Part shown: in pieces, positions 31,000 to 41,920 of the stretch | How positions within the stretch are numbered: the first letter of the stretch is position 1 | Layout of the letters: every line of letters starts with the position of its first letter | Source: Sepiola atlantica | Lineage: Eukaryota > Mollusca > Cephalopoda > Sepiida > Sepiolidae | Length of the DNA: 64,000 nt | Direction: 5' to 3' | Assembly: GCA_963556195.1 (NCBI GenBank) | Contig: OY744525.1 | Span: 76,244,344-76,308,343, forward strand | The notes under the pieces: model-generated | What the model was told of the DNA's origin: nothing | The model's database searches: none | The model's input: the letters and a program-made list of their open reading frames with translations, nothing else | Translations under genes and position numbers: made by a program

Positions 31000-32091
31000 A
31001 ACATTCTTTCATTTAAATAAAACATATACATGTTTAATTGTGCATACATGGCCATCCATAGAAGAGAAACAACCACCTTGTTCATCTATCAAGTGGCAAA
31101 TGCCATAGCAAGGATACATTAATCCATTAATTTATCTTCCTAAATTCAAATAAAACATCTTTTTAATGTCACACGATCAATCTGCAATCAACTGGTAGAT
31201 CGCGACTGACATATTAAGCACTCCTGGTTTAGACCATAACCATTCACAGTTGTAACAGCTTACACTTTTGGATTTGGGATTTTTGGTTCACTGGAATGGG
31301 CCAACATATTTATGCGACTACTTGTTTGTGGTTTTTCCTTTTATTTATATAATGACTCTGTCAACCACTCAGACTTAGAATTTCAACCTATTCACAAAGC
31401 ATCTGTTCATCTTTGGAAGTTTCGAAATCCTATCCCCCCGACTCAAATGACTGAAGAACTTTCACAACTTAGCTTTTACCCTTTCAAAACTGAATTTATG
31501 AAAAAATGCCAACTTTTATCCCAAATCAGAGACACCTGTCACTTCGAACTCCCATTAAACATTCCCACAATGCATCATGATTGAACAACCTGAATTTCCT
31601 TGTAATAAACACCTTAAAAAATTAAATGAATGAGATAATTATAGTTTTAAGAACATATATATTCCATTAGGCATGCTGAAAACCAAATGGTCACATGATG
31701 TGTCTCCTTATCCTTGAAAGGGTTAAAGTTCAGGAAAAATTTAAAAAAACGCCACTGTAAGGTAGTTCGGCTAGTATTTTTATATTTATTAATGTCATAT
31801 TAATTTAACTAATTTAATGAAAAGAAGCAGAAGAAGAAGAAGGAAAAGGAGAAGAAGAAGTGGGTAAAAAAAGAAAGTGAAGAATAAGAATTCGAAGAAA
31901 GAAAGAAATGAAAAACAGCTGGAAACATTTCTTTGAAACTTTTGTAAAATTCCCAACATTTTAAATATGGCATCTGTGAATAACAGCTTTTCTTTTCAAC
32001 TTTCTGATTCTTTTGGAAGAGAAATGGCTCACAGGTGCCGTCAGTTTTGTTCTCTTTTATCTTTGAGCAAAGGAAGATGAATTTCCACCTG

Positions 32092-32094
<3 letters not shown>
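31000..32094. other. Unassigned, with one unexplained open frame
   Basis: The frame at 31312-31584 (plus, 90 residues) has balanced composition and no low complexity, unlike most frames here, but I do not recognise it. It includes 'PIPPTQMTEELSQLSFYPFK'. A (GAA)n-rich stretch lies at 31825-31860. Confidence 0.35.

Positions 32095-32152
<58 letters not shown>
32095..32152. repeat. (TA)n microsatellite
   Basis: 58 bp, about 165 bp upstream of the Helitron 5' end. Confidence 0.95.
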
Positions 32153-32154
<2 letters not shown>

Positions 32155-33276
32155 TTTGTTCTTCAACTGTTCTCTTTGGAGTGTATACAAGTTTATAACA
32201 CAGTTCTGATAGTAGTAAAAATTAATTCATTAAATATATATATGTATTATACGTAGCATCTTTCGGATCTGATTTATCAAGAATTAACACTTAGAAAAAC
32301 AACAAAGAAAATGATTATCTATATATATAAATGTCAATGTCTGTGTGTGTGTGTGTGTGTGTGCATGTGTTCCCGTATTGAAAGAAAAGTTAGAGAATCT
32401 TAGGTACGTGCAAAATCAATGGCCGATTCCCAAAATGAAAAAACATTTTGACCCCCCCCCCCCCCCTTTACTTAAAAATACACTAAAATTCAGGAAATCA
32501 ACCAATTTTACTGAAATTTTCAATATTTATTAATCAACAATCACGGAATATAATGAAACCATTATTTTTTTAAAAATCTTAGTGAAAATGTATTATTTTT
32601 TAAAAAGAAAATACACCTTTACTAAAGTTATATTTTTATATATTAATAAAAAAAATGCATGATTTTTTAACTGTTGCTTTTGTAAATAAAGGATCGTAGA
32701 TGTTAACAATTAAATTTTTTTTTCAAAATATTTCGTATATATTAAGAAAAAGGCCAGTAAATACCGTGTTAATAAAATCACTATAACTCGAAGAAAAATT
32801 AATTTTTTGAATTAGCGATATTATTATTGAATAAAGCATTGTTTAATCAATATTTTCACCAAAAACATAATATAATTGCAAAAAATATTTCATGTGATTT
32901 TAATGATTAGAGTTTTTGGAAAAATAAAAAATGCGACATAATTATATTTCTCTTTCATCGATGAACGTGGCATCATCAGCGCAAGAAATTTTTTTTATAA
33001 TCTTGAAAATAAACCAAAGATTGACAAATTTTTAGATCCAGGAACTTAACGAAAAAAAGAATTCAAAGAATTGAATAATTTCTACTAACGATGAACTTTC
33101 ATTAGTATGGTAGCCCCGTTCTGTAATAACCAGGTGGGATTAGCAATCACTCACTTTTACAGTGCAAAATTTTATTTTTTTTTAGAGATTCAACAATTTC
33201 GTTCATTTCACAATTCATCGTCAATTATTTGGAAAGATTTGTATTTGTTTTGTCGTTTTTTCATTAATAAATATTT

Positions 33277-33375
33277 AAGTTAAAAACAATTATTTATTAA
33301 TAAATAAAGAGAATTCAAACATGACATTTTCTTTCAAAATTGAATTCTGTTTATCAATAAATAACTGTTTTAACT
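33277..33375. repeat. Hairpin with about 38-42-bp arms inside the Helitron
   Basis: 'aagttaaaaacaattattta' pairs with 'taaataactgttttaactt', and 'gaattcaa' with 'ttgaattc', across a loop of about 20 nt. Several mismatches and a gap. Confidence 0.75.
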
Positions 33376-35063
33376 TTTTTTTCAATGAATAAATTGTCAG
33401 TGTAGTCATTGACTTTAATTTACTTTTTCACACTTAAAAAAAAAATAAAAACACTTTATTTTTAAAAGAATCAATGTAATTTATCATTACGACACGTTAA
33501 GAATAAATCGAGTAACTAAAGTTTTAAATCATGTAAAAAAAAATTGATAAAATTGACGCAGTTCGTAACGTAAAAATATTTTTAACATTTAAAAAATAGT
33601 TTTATTTCAAATTCTAAGGAAAAACATTGGTAAACAAACGTCATCAATAATTTCAGAGTATTACGAAATTAAAAACTGAACCTTTTCAGTTAAAAATAAT
33701 TGCGTACACTCACAAATAATTAAATAAGCATTTCCTTTTTTATTATAACAAATTAAGGGTACTTAAATTTGTTTATAACCTTAAAAAGAATAAAGAAATT
33801 AATGGATAATAATTTTTCAACTTCTGTAAACTATTATTACATTTTTATATATAAAGTTAAAAATGATAAATTATGACATTTTTGTCTTCCATATATTTTG
33901 CATAGCGATAGTCAATTTGTAAACAACGTCCTTTTCCGATGAAGTTATGACGGATTTTACTCATTTATCACATTTGAAGGGATAATTTTGCTAATTTTTA
34001 GTCAAACGTGGGATTTTTTTTTTAATTCAGTGTCTTATGACTTTAATTTAATAATTATCTTTGAAATAGTTCATAAAAACTTATATTTATCTTTTAAGGG
34101 ATTTTTACAAGTAATTTTTTCAAAGTTCAAAATTCATTGAATTTTTGGGGGTTTTGACCGTCATAATTACATATTTTATTATAATTTATTTTTCACACGT
34201 AAATATGCAGTTTTTTTCGTTTAGAAATTAAGTTTAGGCTTTTATCTTTCAAACACAATCAAAGTTTACATGGAAACTAATTAAATAATTAATGATAAGC
34301 GCTTTTTAATAAGCATAGTTCGTACAAGAAGGCGCCATTTTTGCACGTACCTAGAGAATCTACATTAAAACTGAAAGTATATTCGTATATAAAATTTTCC
34401 GGGGAAGATAATGGAAGTGGTCCCGAATCTCTACATGAACCCCTAAAGGAGCTATAGGGGCAGAACCCCCTTAAAACTTCAAATACGTATATCCAAGTTT
34501 AATTAAATTTAAACCATATGTATAAAACACTAATTGAAAAAGTTTTCTAAATTTAAGCTTCTTCCGACTATATTAGGAGGCGAGACACAGTGTGGGGGAC
34601 GAGTAAAGAAAAGTTATACGACGTTATGAGCATAGTGAAAAAGAACATAGTATTCCTCATTTGTTGAATTCTTCTGCTTACCTTCTCGTGGGTACCCGGG
34701 TTTCGTTTCCGCCGGCTGGTGTATCTTATCTTCTGAACAATAACAGGGGACGCTGGTCTAGTTTTAACAGTTTTATTTGACATAAAACAAAAGTCAGACT
34801 GAAGAGTTTGTACGAGAGAGAGAGAAAGAGAGAAGAAAGGAATTACTTGAGTCATTCTGGGCTACTGCTCCCCCCCCCCCACCGCCCGGCTCGCATTGCT
34901 GGCAGCTGGGGTTGTTTTGCATTGGCCGAGAATCTGGAACAAAAAAAAGAGATCGAAAAAGCCTCCCACCGACATGACGTCACTTCCAACTTCTGCTGCT
35001 ACTCCTACCCCCTTTCAGGGAGTCCTCCTACCCTCTGCACCCCCACTATATAACACATTCAAT

Positions 35064-35091
35064 CCCGAGCAACATCGGGTCTTCCTGCTAG
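35064..35091 (+). other. Helitron 3' terminus (hairpin plus CTAG)
   Basis: Five-base-pair GC-rich stem with a 6-nt loop, an 8-nt spacer, then CTAG|T. In Helitrons this hairpin acts as the rolling-circle stop signal. The matching minus-strand end at 20.84 kb shares 'gcaacaccgggt' text, so the two belong to related families. Confidence 0.65.
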
Positions 35092-35259
35092 TTTAGCATA
35101 ATTAATATGATATACTATTGAATTGTAAACAGCTATGTTTTTACTTCCTGCACAACAAGATTGGTCAGGTACTGTTTGCAGAAAGAATGCTGGTTTCACT
35201 AAATTGTTCCTATGGGTTTTTCTAATATTTTTGCATATCATATTAAATAGTTTGGTTCT

Positions 35260-35695
35260 TTGTTAGATTAAATTCCTATAAAATAAACACTTTCTAGTAC
35301 TGAATTATCTCTGCTTAATCGATATCTATAATTTAGGTTGTGTTCTATCATTAGTTTTTATTTCAAATTATAGGAAATAAAATTCTAAAATCTAAAATTT
35401 TATTTCCTATAACTTTCAAAACACACAGTATTATGTATTTCTATTATCTTTTTCAATAGTAGATGTTCAAGAGCTTCAGTCTTTATCACTAATTTGGTCA
35501 ATTATTGCCATTTATTCCATTTGAGCATCGAGTAAAATCTATTATAGTTTTTCAATATTTTCAATTGAACCTAACCAATAGGTGGTCAGAGTAGAGAACA
35601 GTATTCTAGTATAGCTAACACCAACTTTTTGAAAAGTAATAATAAAGGGTTTTTTTCTAGTTTTCTAAGTGCTTAGTATCTAAAAAACATTTTTT
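35260..35695 (-). mobile_element. Non-LTR retrotransposon RT fragment (LINE-F)
   Basis: The minus strand reads 'LFKKLVLAILEYCSLL', stop, 'PPIG', then 'LKILKNYNRFYSMLKWNKW' and 'KTEALEHLLLKKIIEIHNTV'. This follows the LINE pattern 'LYK.LV.PILEYCSP.W.P…IE.I…QRRFT…LEYRR…DLI..YKI'. Several in-frame stops. A short inverted repeat (35368-35412, 17-bp arms, 'ttataggaaataaaatt') interrupts it. Confidence 0.65.
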
Positions 35696-36960
35696 GAGCT
35701 TTATTTATATTTATAGCGAGATCTGACTACCAGTGTCAAGCGGGAAAATTGAAGAACTCAAGAAACTCCTGCCCCCACCCCTGAACATCCAAAAACAAAG
35801 TCAGAAAAGATATATAAAAGAGCTTCACTTCATAAATGCAGTTCAAGAAGAAAGACATAGTTTGTGTGACTTTCTCTTGGCCTTTTTCTTTTAATTTTCT
35901 GTAAAGCTTGCTTGCATAACACTTTTGTTTATTTAACCATTTACTTTTCTTTCTTGCTTACATAATGTACTAAAACAGCTTATCTGTATATATAGAATAT
36001 AGTTAATCCAAACAAGCTCATAAATGGAAAATCTTTTTTTGAGTTCGAGCCCATCATATTTTACTTATTTGCTTGCATCCAATTAGATGAGCTGTTTGTT
36101 GGGAAAATATATGTCAATTTTTGCCACCCATTTAAAAAAAAAAGTCAGTTGTAATGTTGCACGTTTTTGTAAATTGCAACTGGGTCACAAACTGGTATTT
36201 GATCCATAGCAACTGGGTTGCCTGTGTGAAGGGATCTGATCTTGCAAGAACCGAGATCCTTAATAATCTCAGCATTAGTACGTTGATGGTGTGGCCCGGA
36301 AGGTCTGAATGATGTATTTTATAACATGAATTTGTTTCTCAATTGCTGACAACGTGGGTATGTAAGACTACAAGCAATAATGACAAAGCTAAATATTCTG
36401 TTTAGCATGGCTTTATAAAGAAATATGAGGGATGTCAATTGGGGGGGGGGGGATATAGTTATAATCCCTAACCTCGCATAGAAGCAGTTGGTTCTTTAGC
36501 TGGTATGTATATATAAATCTAATAAATGCTGTATAAACTCGGTAATATTTGAGGTATTGGAATATCAGTAAGCTTGCTTGCATAAAACTTTTGTTTATTT
36601 TACCATTTACTTTTCTTTCTTGCTCAATAAAAGTAGGAAGACGAGAAGAAAAAAGAAATATCAAATATATAGATTGAAACATCATTATTTTTTGCTTAAT
36701 AAAACGAAAATAAAAACAAGCAAACAAACAACTGAAATGGGTTTGTTCAACCATTTATACAAATATTGTCGTTGCAGCAATGGGTTCTTTCGGTTTTGTG
36801 TTTCTGATAATGACTTATAGACAGACAACCGGAAATTCAATACAAACCAGTTTAACTAGAATGTTTTATAGGCACACATTATAATCTCTAGGTATAAGCT
36901 ATGATAATGATAGTACCTATGTAGACACGGGTGTCCACCACAAAAGCAACATTATACATA
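35696..36960. other. Unassigned, with a 60-bp direct repeat
   Basis: 'agcttgcttgcataacactt' + 'ttgtttatttaaccatttac' at 35905-35965 recurs at 36571-36631 with three differences, 666 bp apart. A poly-G run is at 36439. Otherwise featureless. Confidence 0.45.
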
Positions 36961-36961
36961 G

Positions 36962-36978
36962 CACACGCACACACACAC

Positions 36979-37011
<33 letters not shown>
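36962..37011. repeat. (CA)n-(TA)n compound microsatellite
   Basis: About 18 bp of AC and 32 bp of TA, immediately before repeat H copy 2. Confidence 0.95.
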
Positions 37012-37014
<3 letters not shown>

Positions 37015-37017
<3 letters not shown>

Positions 37018-37175
37018 TCTTAACTTCTTTACAAACTCAACGCATGAGAGGTAAAAGAGAACTTTAATGAAACACTCGAATATCTATATATCTTATAGAG
37101 ATCAAGTGTTAGGCCCCAGGAAGGGGCCCCTTGATTTCTGAGAACTTCAACTGAAGTTAAATGAAAAAAAACAAA
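37015..37175 (+). mobile_element. Interspersed repeat family H, copy 2 (3' part)
   Basis: 'taaaagagaactttaatgaa', 'gagatcaagtgttagg' and 'ccttgatttctgagaact' match family H. It is 5' truncated at the (TA)n array and ends in the same A-rich tail. Confidence 0.75.
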
Positions 37176-37707
37176 ATTTGTATTTACATAACTTTCAAAT
37201 CATCTTCCAAATAAAGCATATACACAAAGGTATTAAAATTGTTTACAACTGTTTAAAGTCAATGTTTATTTTAAGTTATACAATGAAACATCATAATATT
37301 TTTTCAAAACATCGGATCAATTCAGAGCAGAATTTTCGTAAGTACCCCAAAACAAACCCAACAATGTCCAAAAAGTTCAATTTTCATCCAAAACAAAGAA
37401 AAAATCACAAGAATACATTAATTGTTAAAGACCTCTGTAAGTTGTTAAATTAATTCTACATCACTGTGCATAATTTCTTAATCCAGGAGAGAGGATTAAG
37501 AAACACCGAATTCCGGCAGTTTGTAATTTGGAAAAAAAAATGCACTGTCATTCTTATCTACTCTTAATTAAGGAAGATCAATACGAATTTTTAAAAAATA
37601 TATAAAAAAATGTTTTTAGATATTATCTTTCTTATGTGTCATTACATTTACAATCTCACTCAAAATACTCAATATAGTTATTAATCTTCATACAACCCCA
37701 CAAAAGG

Positions 37708-37710
<3 letters not shown>
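37176..37710. other. Unassigned AT-rich stretch
   Basis: A small hairpin TTTCTTAATCC…GGATTAAGAAA lies at 37474-37503. The open frame 37178-37453 has no recognised domain. Confidence 0.4.

Positions 37711-37749
<39 letters not shown>
37711..37749. repeat. (TA)n microsatellite
   Basis: 39 bp, at the 3' end of the minus-strand repeat that follows. Confidence 0.95.
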
Positions 37750-37755
<6 letters not shown>

Positions 37756-37980
37756 TGGAAAATCAGGTTACTTTACCAATACAATGATTGGATTTATTCA
37801 AACATATTAGTCTGACGAAAAGTGGCTACCCAAAAGTGCTTAATATCGTGAGAATGGGGCTGGTATGAACCCAAATAAATGGAGGGTTTCTTGTTGAATA
37901 TGCTGTGATTCCTAGTTATGTGCTAATGCACTCATCAGACTGGGGCAAATGGGTTACTAAATAGACTAGATTAACATATA
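37750..37980 (-). mobile_element. Repeat with degenerate hammerhead-like module
   Basis: Minus strand: CTGATGA (37938-37932) followed by a perfect stem II GTGC-atta-GCAC, then ATAAC where GAAAC is expected. The same kind of change is seen at 60.6 kb (GATAAC). The DNA then runs about 180 nt to a (TA)n array, the layout of the other ribozyme-bearing repeats here. Confidence 0.45.
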
Positions 37981-38985
37981 GGTAACCGAAAGAATAAAAA
38001 CTAATTACCATATTTCCTGCCATATAATATACTGAGACCGAGGAGAGACGTTATACACACATAAAGCCGAACTTTCCGATCTCAACTCTCTTGCGTAAAT
38101 CTCTGTGCAAACCTATCATAATGGAGGCAGCATTTTAGACTAAAAAAAGGCTTCTGATATGATGGGCAATATGCTAATTTTCCGGATCAGCAAATACACT
38201 TACAGTTAAGGAATTTACGGCAGCAATACCACCATTACAGTGAAATCTGTATTTGTTTGCATTTTTCTTTAGGCATCATCAAAGTTTCTTGAGAATTAAT
38301 GAATTAGTACATTTTAACTTGAAGTTTAAAGAAACCTTGCATCCTATCTTCTAACCACTGAGATGCCATCTGTCTGCAAAGTGTTTGAGTATAAGTTATA
38401 TTTCTTGTTTAAAAAACGATTATTTCCCTTTTTTTATTTTTTTATTTATTTTCTGTCAACTCATTAATTTTTAAAGATTGAATGTATTTTCTATTAATGA
38501 CGTGATCTTTCTTCTTTAACATCTAAGCATCAAAGTTATTTATTTATGTGCATATGTTTCTATATAAATAAAGTCCCTCTTCTTGGCCGCTTGTCTCCAT
38601 TATCCCCGACCCCCTCTCCCCCTTTCATAACGGGCGCTATGCCTAAGGTCTGGTGAATTCCCAAGGTTTGTAAAATCTTCATCTGTAGATAAAGATGAAT
38701 TTTGTCCGAGGGAATTCGCCTGCCTAAATAACTTCTTGGCCTTTTATTTATCTTTTGGATGATACATTTCTTTGAAATAAAAAATGGAAAATTACAAAAG
38801 ATGTGGCACAAGGCCAGATGTGAGTTGGGTGGGTGGGGGTCGTATGTCATTCTCTTGGTCTATTCTCTAAACTAGTTCCAGCCACCAAAATACCTCATTC
38901 ACTCATTGGGCAGGCTACCTAATATTAACCCTAATTTGTTATGACGTTTTTTATTTACAAAAAAGTGTGTGTAAAGTGTAGTATC
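37981..38985. other. Unassigned
   Basis: No supported feature. 38580-38860 is less AT-rich, with no recognisable domain. Confidence 0.35.
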
Positions 38986-38989
38986 TGTT

Positions 38990-39240
38990 CCGATGGATAC
39001 TGCACCCCATACTGGTGTTGTCTTGGCCTTTGGGTCTTGATTTACGCCGGTCAATGGGTCTGTCCTGTGCAGTTCTGGGAGATCCACCTTCCCAGGCTTT
39101 GCTTCCCCTCTTTGGGGAGGAGTAAGTTTATTGATTACTGCCTGAGGCGCCCCTACCGGGGAATGCCGACGGGGCTTCCCAGGCAATTTTTAAACCCCAC
39201 TTTCCCGACCCGACCTTGGGTCACATCTTACTTGTGGGAG
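38990..39240. other. GC-rich island of unknown origin
   Basis: A sharp compositional jump to balanced or GC-rich DNA with open frames on both strands (plus 38941-39243; minus 39186-38899, with 'AVINKLTPPQRGEAKPGKVD'). I cannot assign either. It may be a transposon internal segment or an exon fragment. Confidence 0.35.
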
Positions 39241-39480
39241 TAAGATAAAAACTGGCCTTGTGCCTAACTCCTGGAGAGGAGTAAATCAATACGCAGACAT
39301 GACAGAAGTAAATAGACACCCTTATTATCAGTAATAACAAAAACTCCTGTCTTGATTTATGTGTGTAAATTTTAATATAATTATTCAGAAATATTATTGT
39401 AAGTAAAGAGAGTAAGTATGTGTGTGTGCTATTGCCAATTGTTTTCCCTGTTATTTGTGTGTGTAAATATTTAATATACA

Positions 39481-39522
<42 letters not shown>

Positions 39523-39926
39523 CCGACAGAGGTGTGTATGTTAATCTAAGTTGTATCTTCTTGTTAGCGTGTTTAGGTTTAAGTCCTGTCTGTGCGTATG
39601 TATGTATGAGAGGTAAGAAAGGTTTGTGTGTATTATGACTCGTATGTGTGTATATAGATTCTGTTTATACATGTATATGTTTGACGCATATAATTATCTA
39701 ATGTGTAAATGACTTGATTTTCGCTAGTCGGTGATGATAATAAATGACACTCTTAAAAAGTCTTCACCCATCCTCCACCCCGGTAGCTATAACATTCGGA
39801 AGAAGTTGATTTTGCTAGCCCAGATTTTGATTTTTCAATTTGTTTCGTTAGTATACAGCCCTGTTGACGTGCGCTAGAATAGAAACACAAGTTAATTTTC
39901 ATAAACTGTTCTAATGTTTATATAAA

Positions 39927-39928
<2 letters not shown>
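39241..39928. other. Unassigned, with (TA)n
   Basis: A (TA)n lies at 39484-39518. TG-rich flanks follow. No recognisable domain. Confidence 0.35.

Positions 39929-39962
<34 letters not shown>
39929..39962. repeat. (TA)n microsatellite
   Basis: 34 bp, just left of a hairpin. Confidence 0.95.
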
Positions 39963-39964
<2 letters not shown>

Positions 39965-39988
39965 CATTAGTTATAGTTGACTTTAGTT

Positions 39989-40061
39989 AATTTGCGTTTC
40001 AACGCATTTATGGCTTTTCAAGACTGTCTTGAAAAGATGTAAATGTGTTGAAATGCGAATT
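39989..40061. repeat. Hairpin, 36-bp arms
   Basis: 'tttgcgtttcaacgcattta' pairs with 'taaatgtgttgaaatgcgaa', and 'cttttcaagac' with 'gtcttgaaaag'. Six mismatches. On the minus strand 'gttGAAACGC' could be a remnant hammerhead GAAA core; CTGANGA is not recognisable. Confidence 0.75.
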
Positions 40062-40193
40062 AATTAGCGTTGGCTGTCACCAATGTTTATTTAATTTTAT
40101 TAAAAGCTCTACTCTGTATTGAGCACTTTTGAAAAAAATATTGGTTTTGTGTTCAATATATTTGAACTTGATTAATATATATCGGGAATTAAC

Positions 40194-40240
40194 TTCCTGC
40201 ACTGAAGATTGTGTATGCATGAAACATCGATGTCTGTAGG
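40194..40240 (+). ncRNA. Type I hammerhead ribozyme motif
   Basis: Plus strand: stem I strand CCTGCA (40196-40201); core CTGAAGA (40202-40208); weak stem II within 'ttgtgtatgcat'; core GAAA (40221-40224); minimal stem III CATCGATG (40225-40232); UH = TC (40233-40234); stem I return TGTAGG (40235-40240), which pairs with CCTGCA over six pairs with one G-U. Invariant bases are intact. Stem II is the weak point. About 30 nt on, the sequence enters a (TA)n array. Upstream 'attgagcac' also occurs near the ribozyme-like repeats at 22.3 and 60.5 kb. Confidence 0.6.
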
Positions 40241-40272
40241 TAATAAATAATTGATATTTATTTATAAAAAAT

Positions 40273-40274
40273 AT

Positions 40275-40307
<33 letters not shown>
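40273..40307. repeat. (TA)n microsatellite
   Basis: About 35 bp with one TGTA interruption, 3' of the hammerhead motif. Confidence 0.95.
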
Positions 40308-40446
40308 GGAGTAAAGTACACGATAAGTCATGAAAATGAAATGCCGTGTTTTTCTGAAGACGTTTGCTAACACAAACGAAACCGATCAAATTTCTTGTTT
40401 TTGTTTTTCTCCTGCATTTTAACCTGTTTTCCGTTTGTCATTTTTC

Positions 40447-40461
40447 ACACACACACACACA

Positions 40462-40506
<45 letters not shown>

Positions 40507-40507
40507 G
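40447..40507. repeat. (CA)n-(TA)n compound microsatellite
   Basis: 17 bp of AC and about 41 bp of TA. Confidence 0.95.
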
Positions 40508-40588
40508 AAGTGAACTTCCAAACTACGGAACTCATTCTTCTGAAATTTGGAAGAGATATTCTATGCATAACAGCTAATGTCACAGGCG

Positions 40589-40589
<1 letters not shown>

Positions 40590-40656
<67 letters not shown>
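40590..40656. repeat. (TA)n microsatellite
   Basis: 67 bp, the longest uninterrupted TA array in the window. Confidence 0.95.
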
Positions 40657-40838
40657 TAAGGATAATATAGCGAGGTCTGCGCTTGCACTGAATATAGAGA
40701 TATTTTAAATGAATTTTTAAAAAATTTAATATGTAGTTAAGTAATTACTTTCAACAAGACTTATGGCCAGCTCTGTATATGACCATACATACAGAATATT
40801 TGTATTAAAACACTTTCACAAACATATACATACACTTA

Positions 40839-40844
<6 letters not shown>

Positions 40845-40876
<32 letters not shown>
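40845..40876. repeat. (TA)n microsatellite
   Basis: 32 bp. Confidence 0.95.
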
Positions 40877-40878
<2 letters not shown>

Positions 40879-41044
40879 GCCTATGCCTAAGTCTTAATAG
40901 CTTTGCCATAGGTAATGTAAAATGACACTATTGACAGCTAAGTGATGTACACCATTAAATATTAAAGCCCAAACGTCTCTTATAAATGGAAGCCGGTAGA
41001 AGTGTAATCACTATTAGTAGGTGAGAGACTTTGCTCTCGTTCTA

Positions 41045-41073
41045 GGGGGTTGGGGTTGGTTGGGGTTAGGTGG
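41045..41073 (+). other. G-quadruplex motif
   Basis: Four G runs (5, 4, 4 and 3) separated by loops of 2, 6 and 6 nt (TT, TTGGTT, TTAGGT), fitting the standard G3+N1-7 rule. No promoter or gene lies next to it. Confidence 0.6.
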
Positions 41074-41474
41074 GAAGGTTCCTTCAGAGGTAGGATAGGA
41101 TGTGTGGGTGCTTTTACGTGTGCGCCAGCTGACTCAGAAACGGTCTAACTGGAAATTAGAATTTTCTGTCTGTACACCTGACCGGCGTTTTCAACATTAA
41201 CTCAAGTGATAGATTTGTGTGCGGCATTTGACCTCCCCGGTTCCTTCACCGCTGGGTCAAATGGCAAAAGGGTTTGAAATTGAAAATAGGATTCAAAAGT
41301 GAAGAATTGGCCAACGATTCAAATTAATAAATGGACACCACAAATTTTATTGTATGTTAACGACTGAAGTAGATATTTATGTCGAGTTCGGATCAGGGCC
41401 TATAACTATAATCCCCCCCAAATTATATTCCTTTTCTTTTTTGATATTTTTTCGACGGAATAAGTCCTTTTCAA

Positions 41475-41862
41475 GTACTGACAGCTTGTTCATGTCTTTA
41501 AAGTAAATAATTTATTTTAAAGAAAATAAAAAACACATCGTTATTTGGCTTCTTAAAATTTCTATACTGTAATTCAAATACGAAACGATGTTTTGAAAGT
41601 GCCAATATTTTATTTCATTACCCATATCACATAGCCACGTGCGACACAAGGACATTACGACTAACCGTGATTAACATATCATCGGGCTACCATCCGGAAG
41701 AGATTTGTTATATCTCCGACGAAAAAGATGATTAAAAAAAAAAAAAATGTAAGTACTTAAAAATGACGAAACAGTCGGAAGCTTGTTCATGTCAGGTAAA
41801 TAAATAAATTTTTTAACAAAAAAAAAATACATCGTTATTTGGCTTCCTAAAATTTCTATTAT
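41475..41862 (+). repeat. Direct repeat pair, about 95-110-bp units
   Basis: 'agcttgttcatgtc' and 'catcgttatttggcttc' + 'taaaatttctat' occur at 41488/41536 and again at 41780/41829. The period is about 293 bp. Confidence 0.75.
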
Positions 41863-41879
41863 TTTTTTATTAACTTATT

Positions 41880-41884
<5 letters not shown>

Positions 41885-41917
<33 letters not shown>
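41885..41917. repeat. (TA)n microsatellite
   Basis: 33 bp. The following 'gtacctgtctatgccggg' resembles the Helitron-end phrase at 20.85 kb, without the CTAG. Confidence 0.9.

Positions 41918-41920
<3 letters not shown>

Larger units (their letters stand above)
32318..35091 (+). mobile_element. Non-autonomous Helitron-like element, both ends present
   Basis: The 5' end reads TC-TATATATATAAATGTC (32318 on), then (TG)n, and is preceded by A. The 3' end has the hairpin CCCGA-gcaaca-TCGGG (35064-35079), an 8-nt spacer and CTAG (35088-35091) followed by T. TC…CTRR ends inserted between A and T, with a subterminal 3' hairpin, define Helitrons. About 2.77 kb long, AT-rich inside, with poly-C at 32453, an internal hairpin at 33.3 kb and a GC-richer 3' 0.5 kb (GA and C runs). 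No Rep/helicase frame is readable, so any mobility would need an autonomous partner. Confidence 0.65.
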
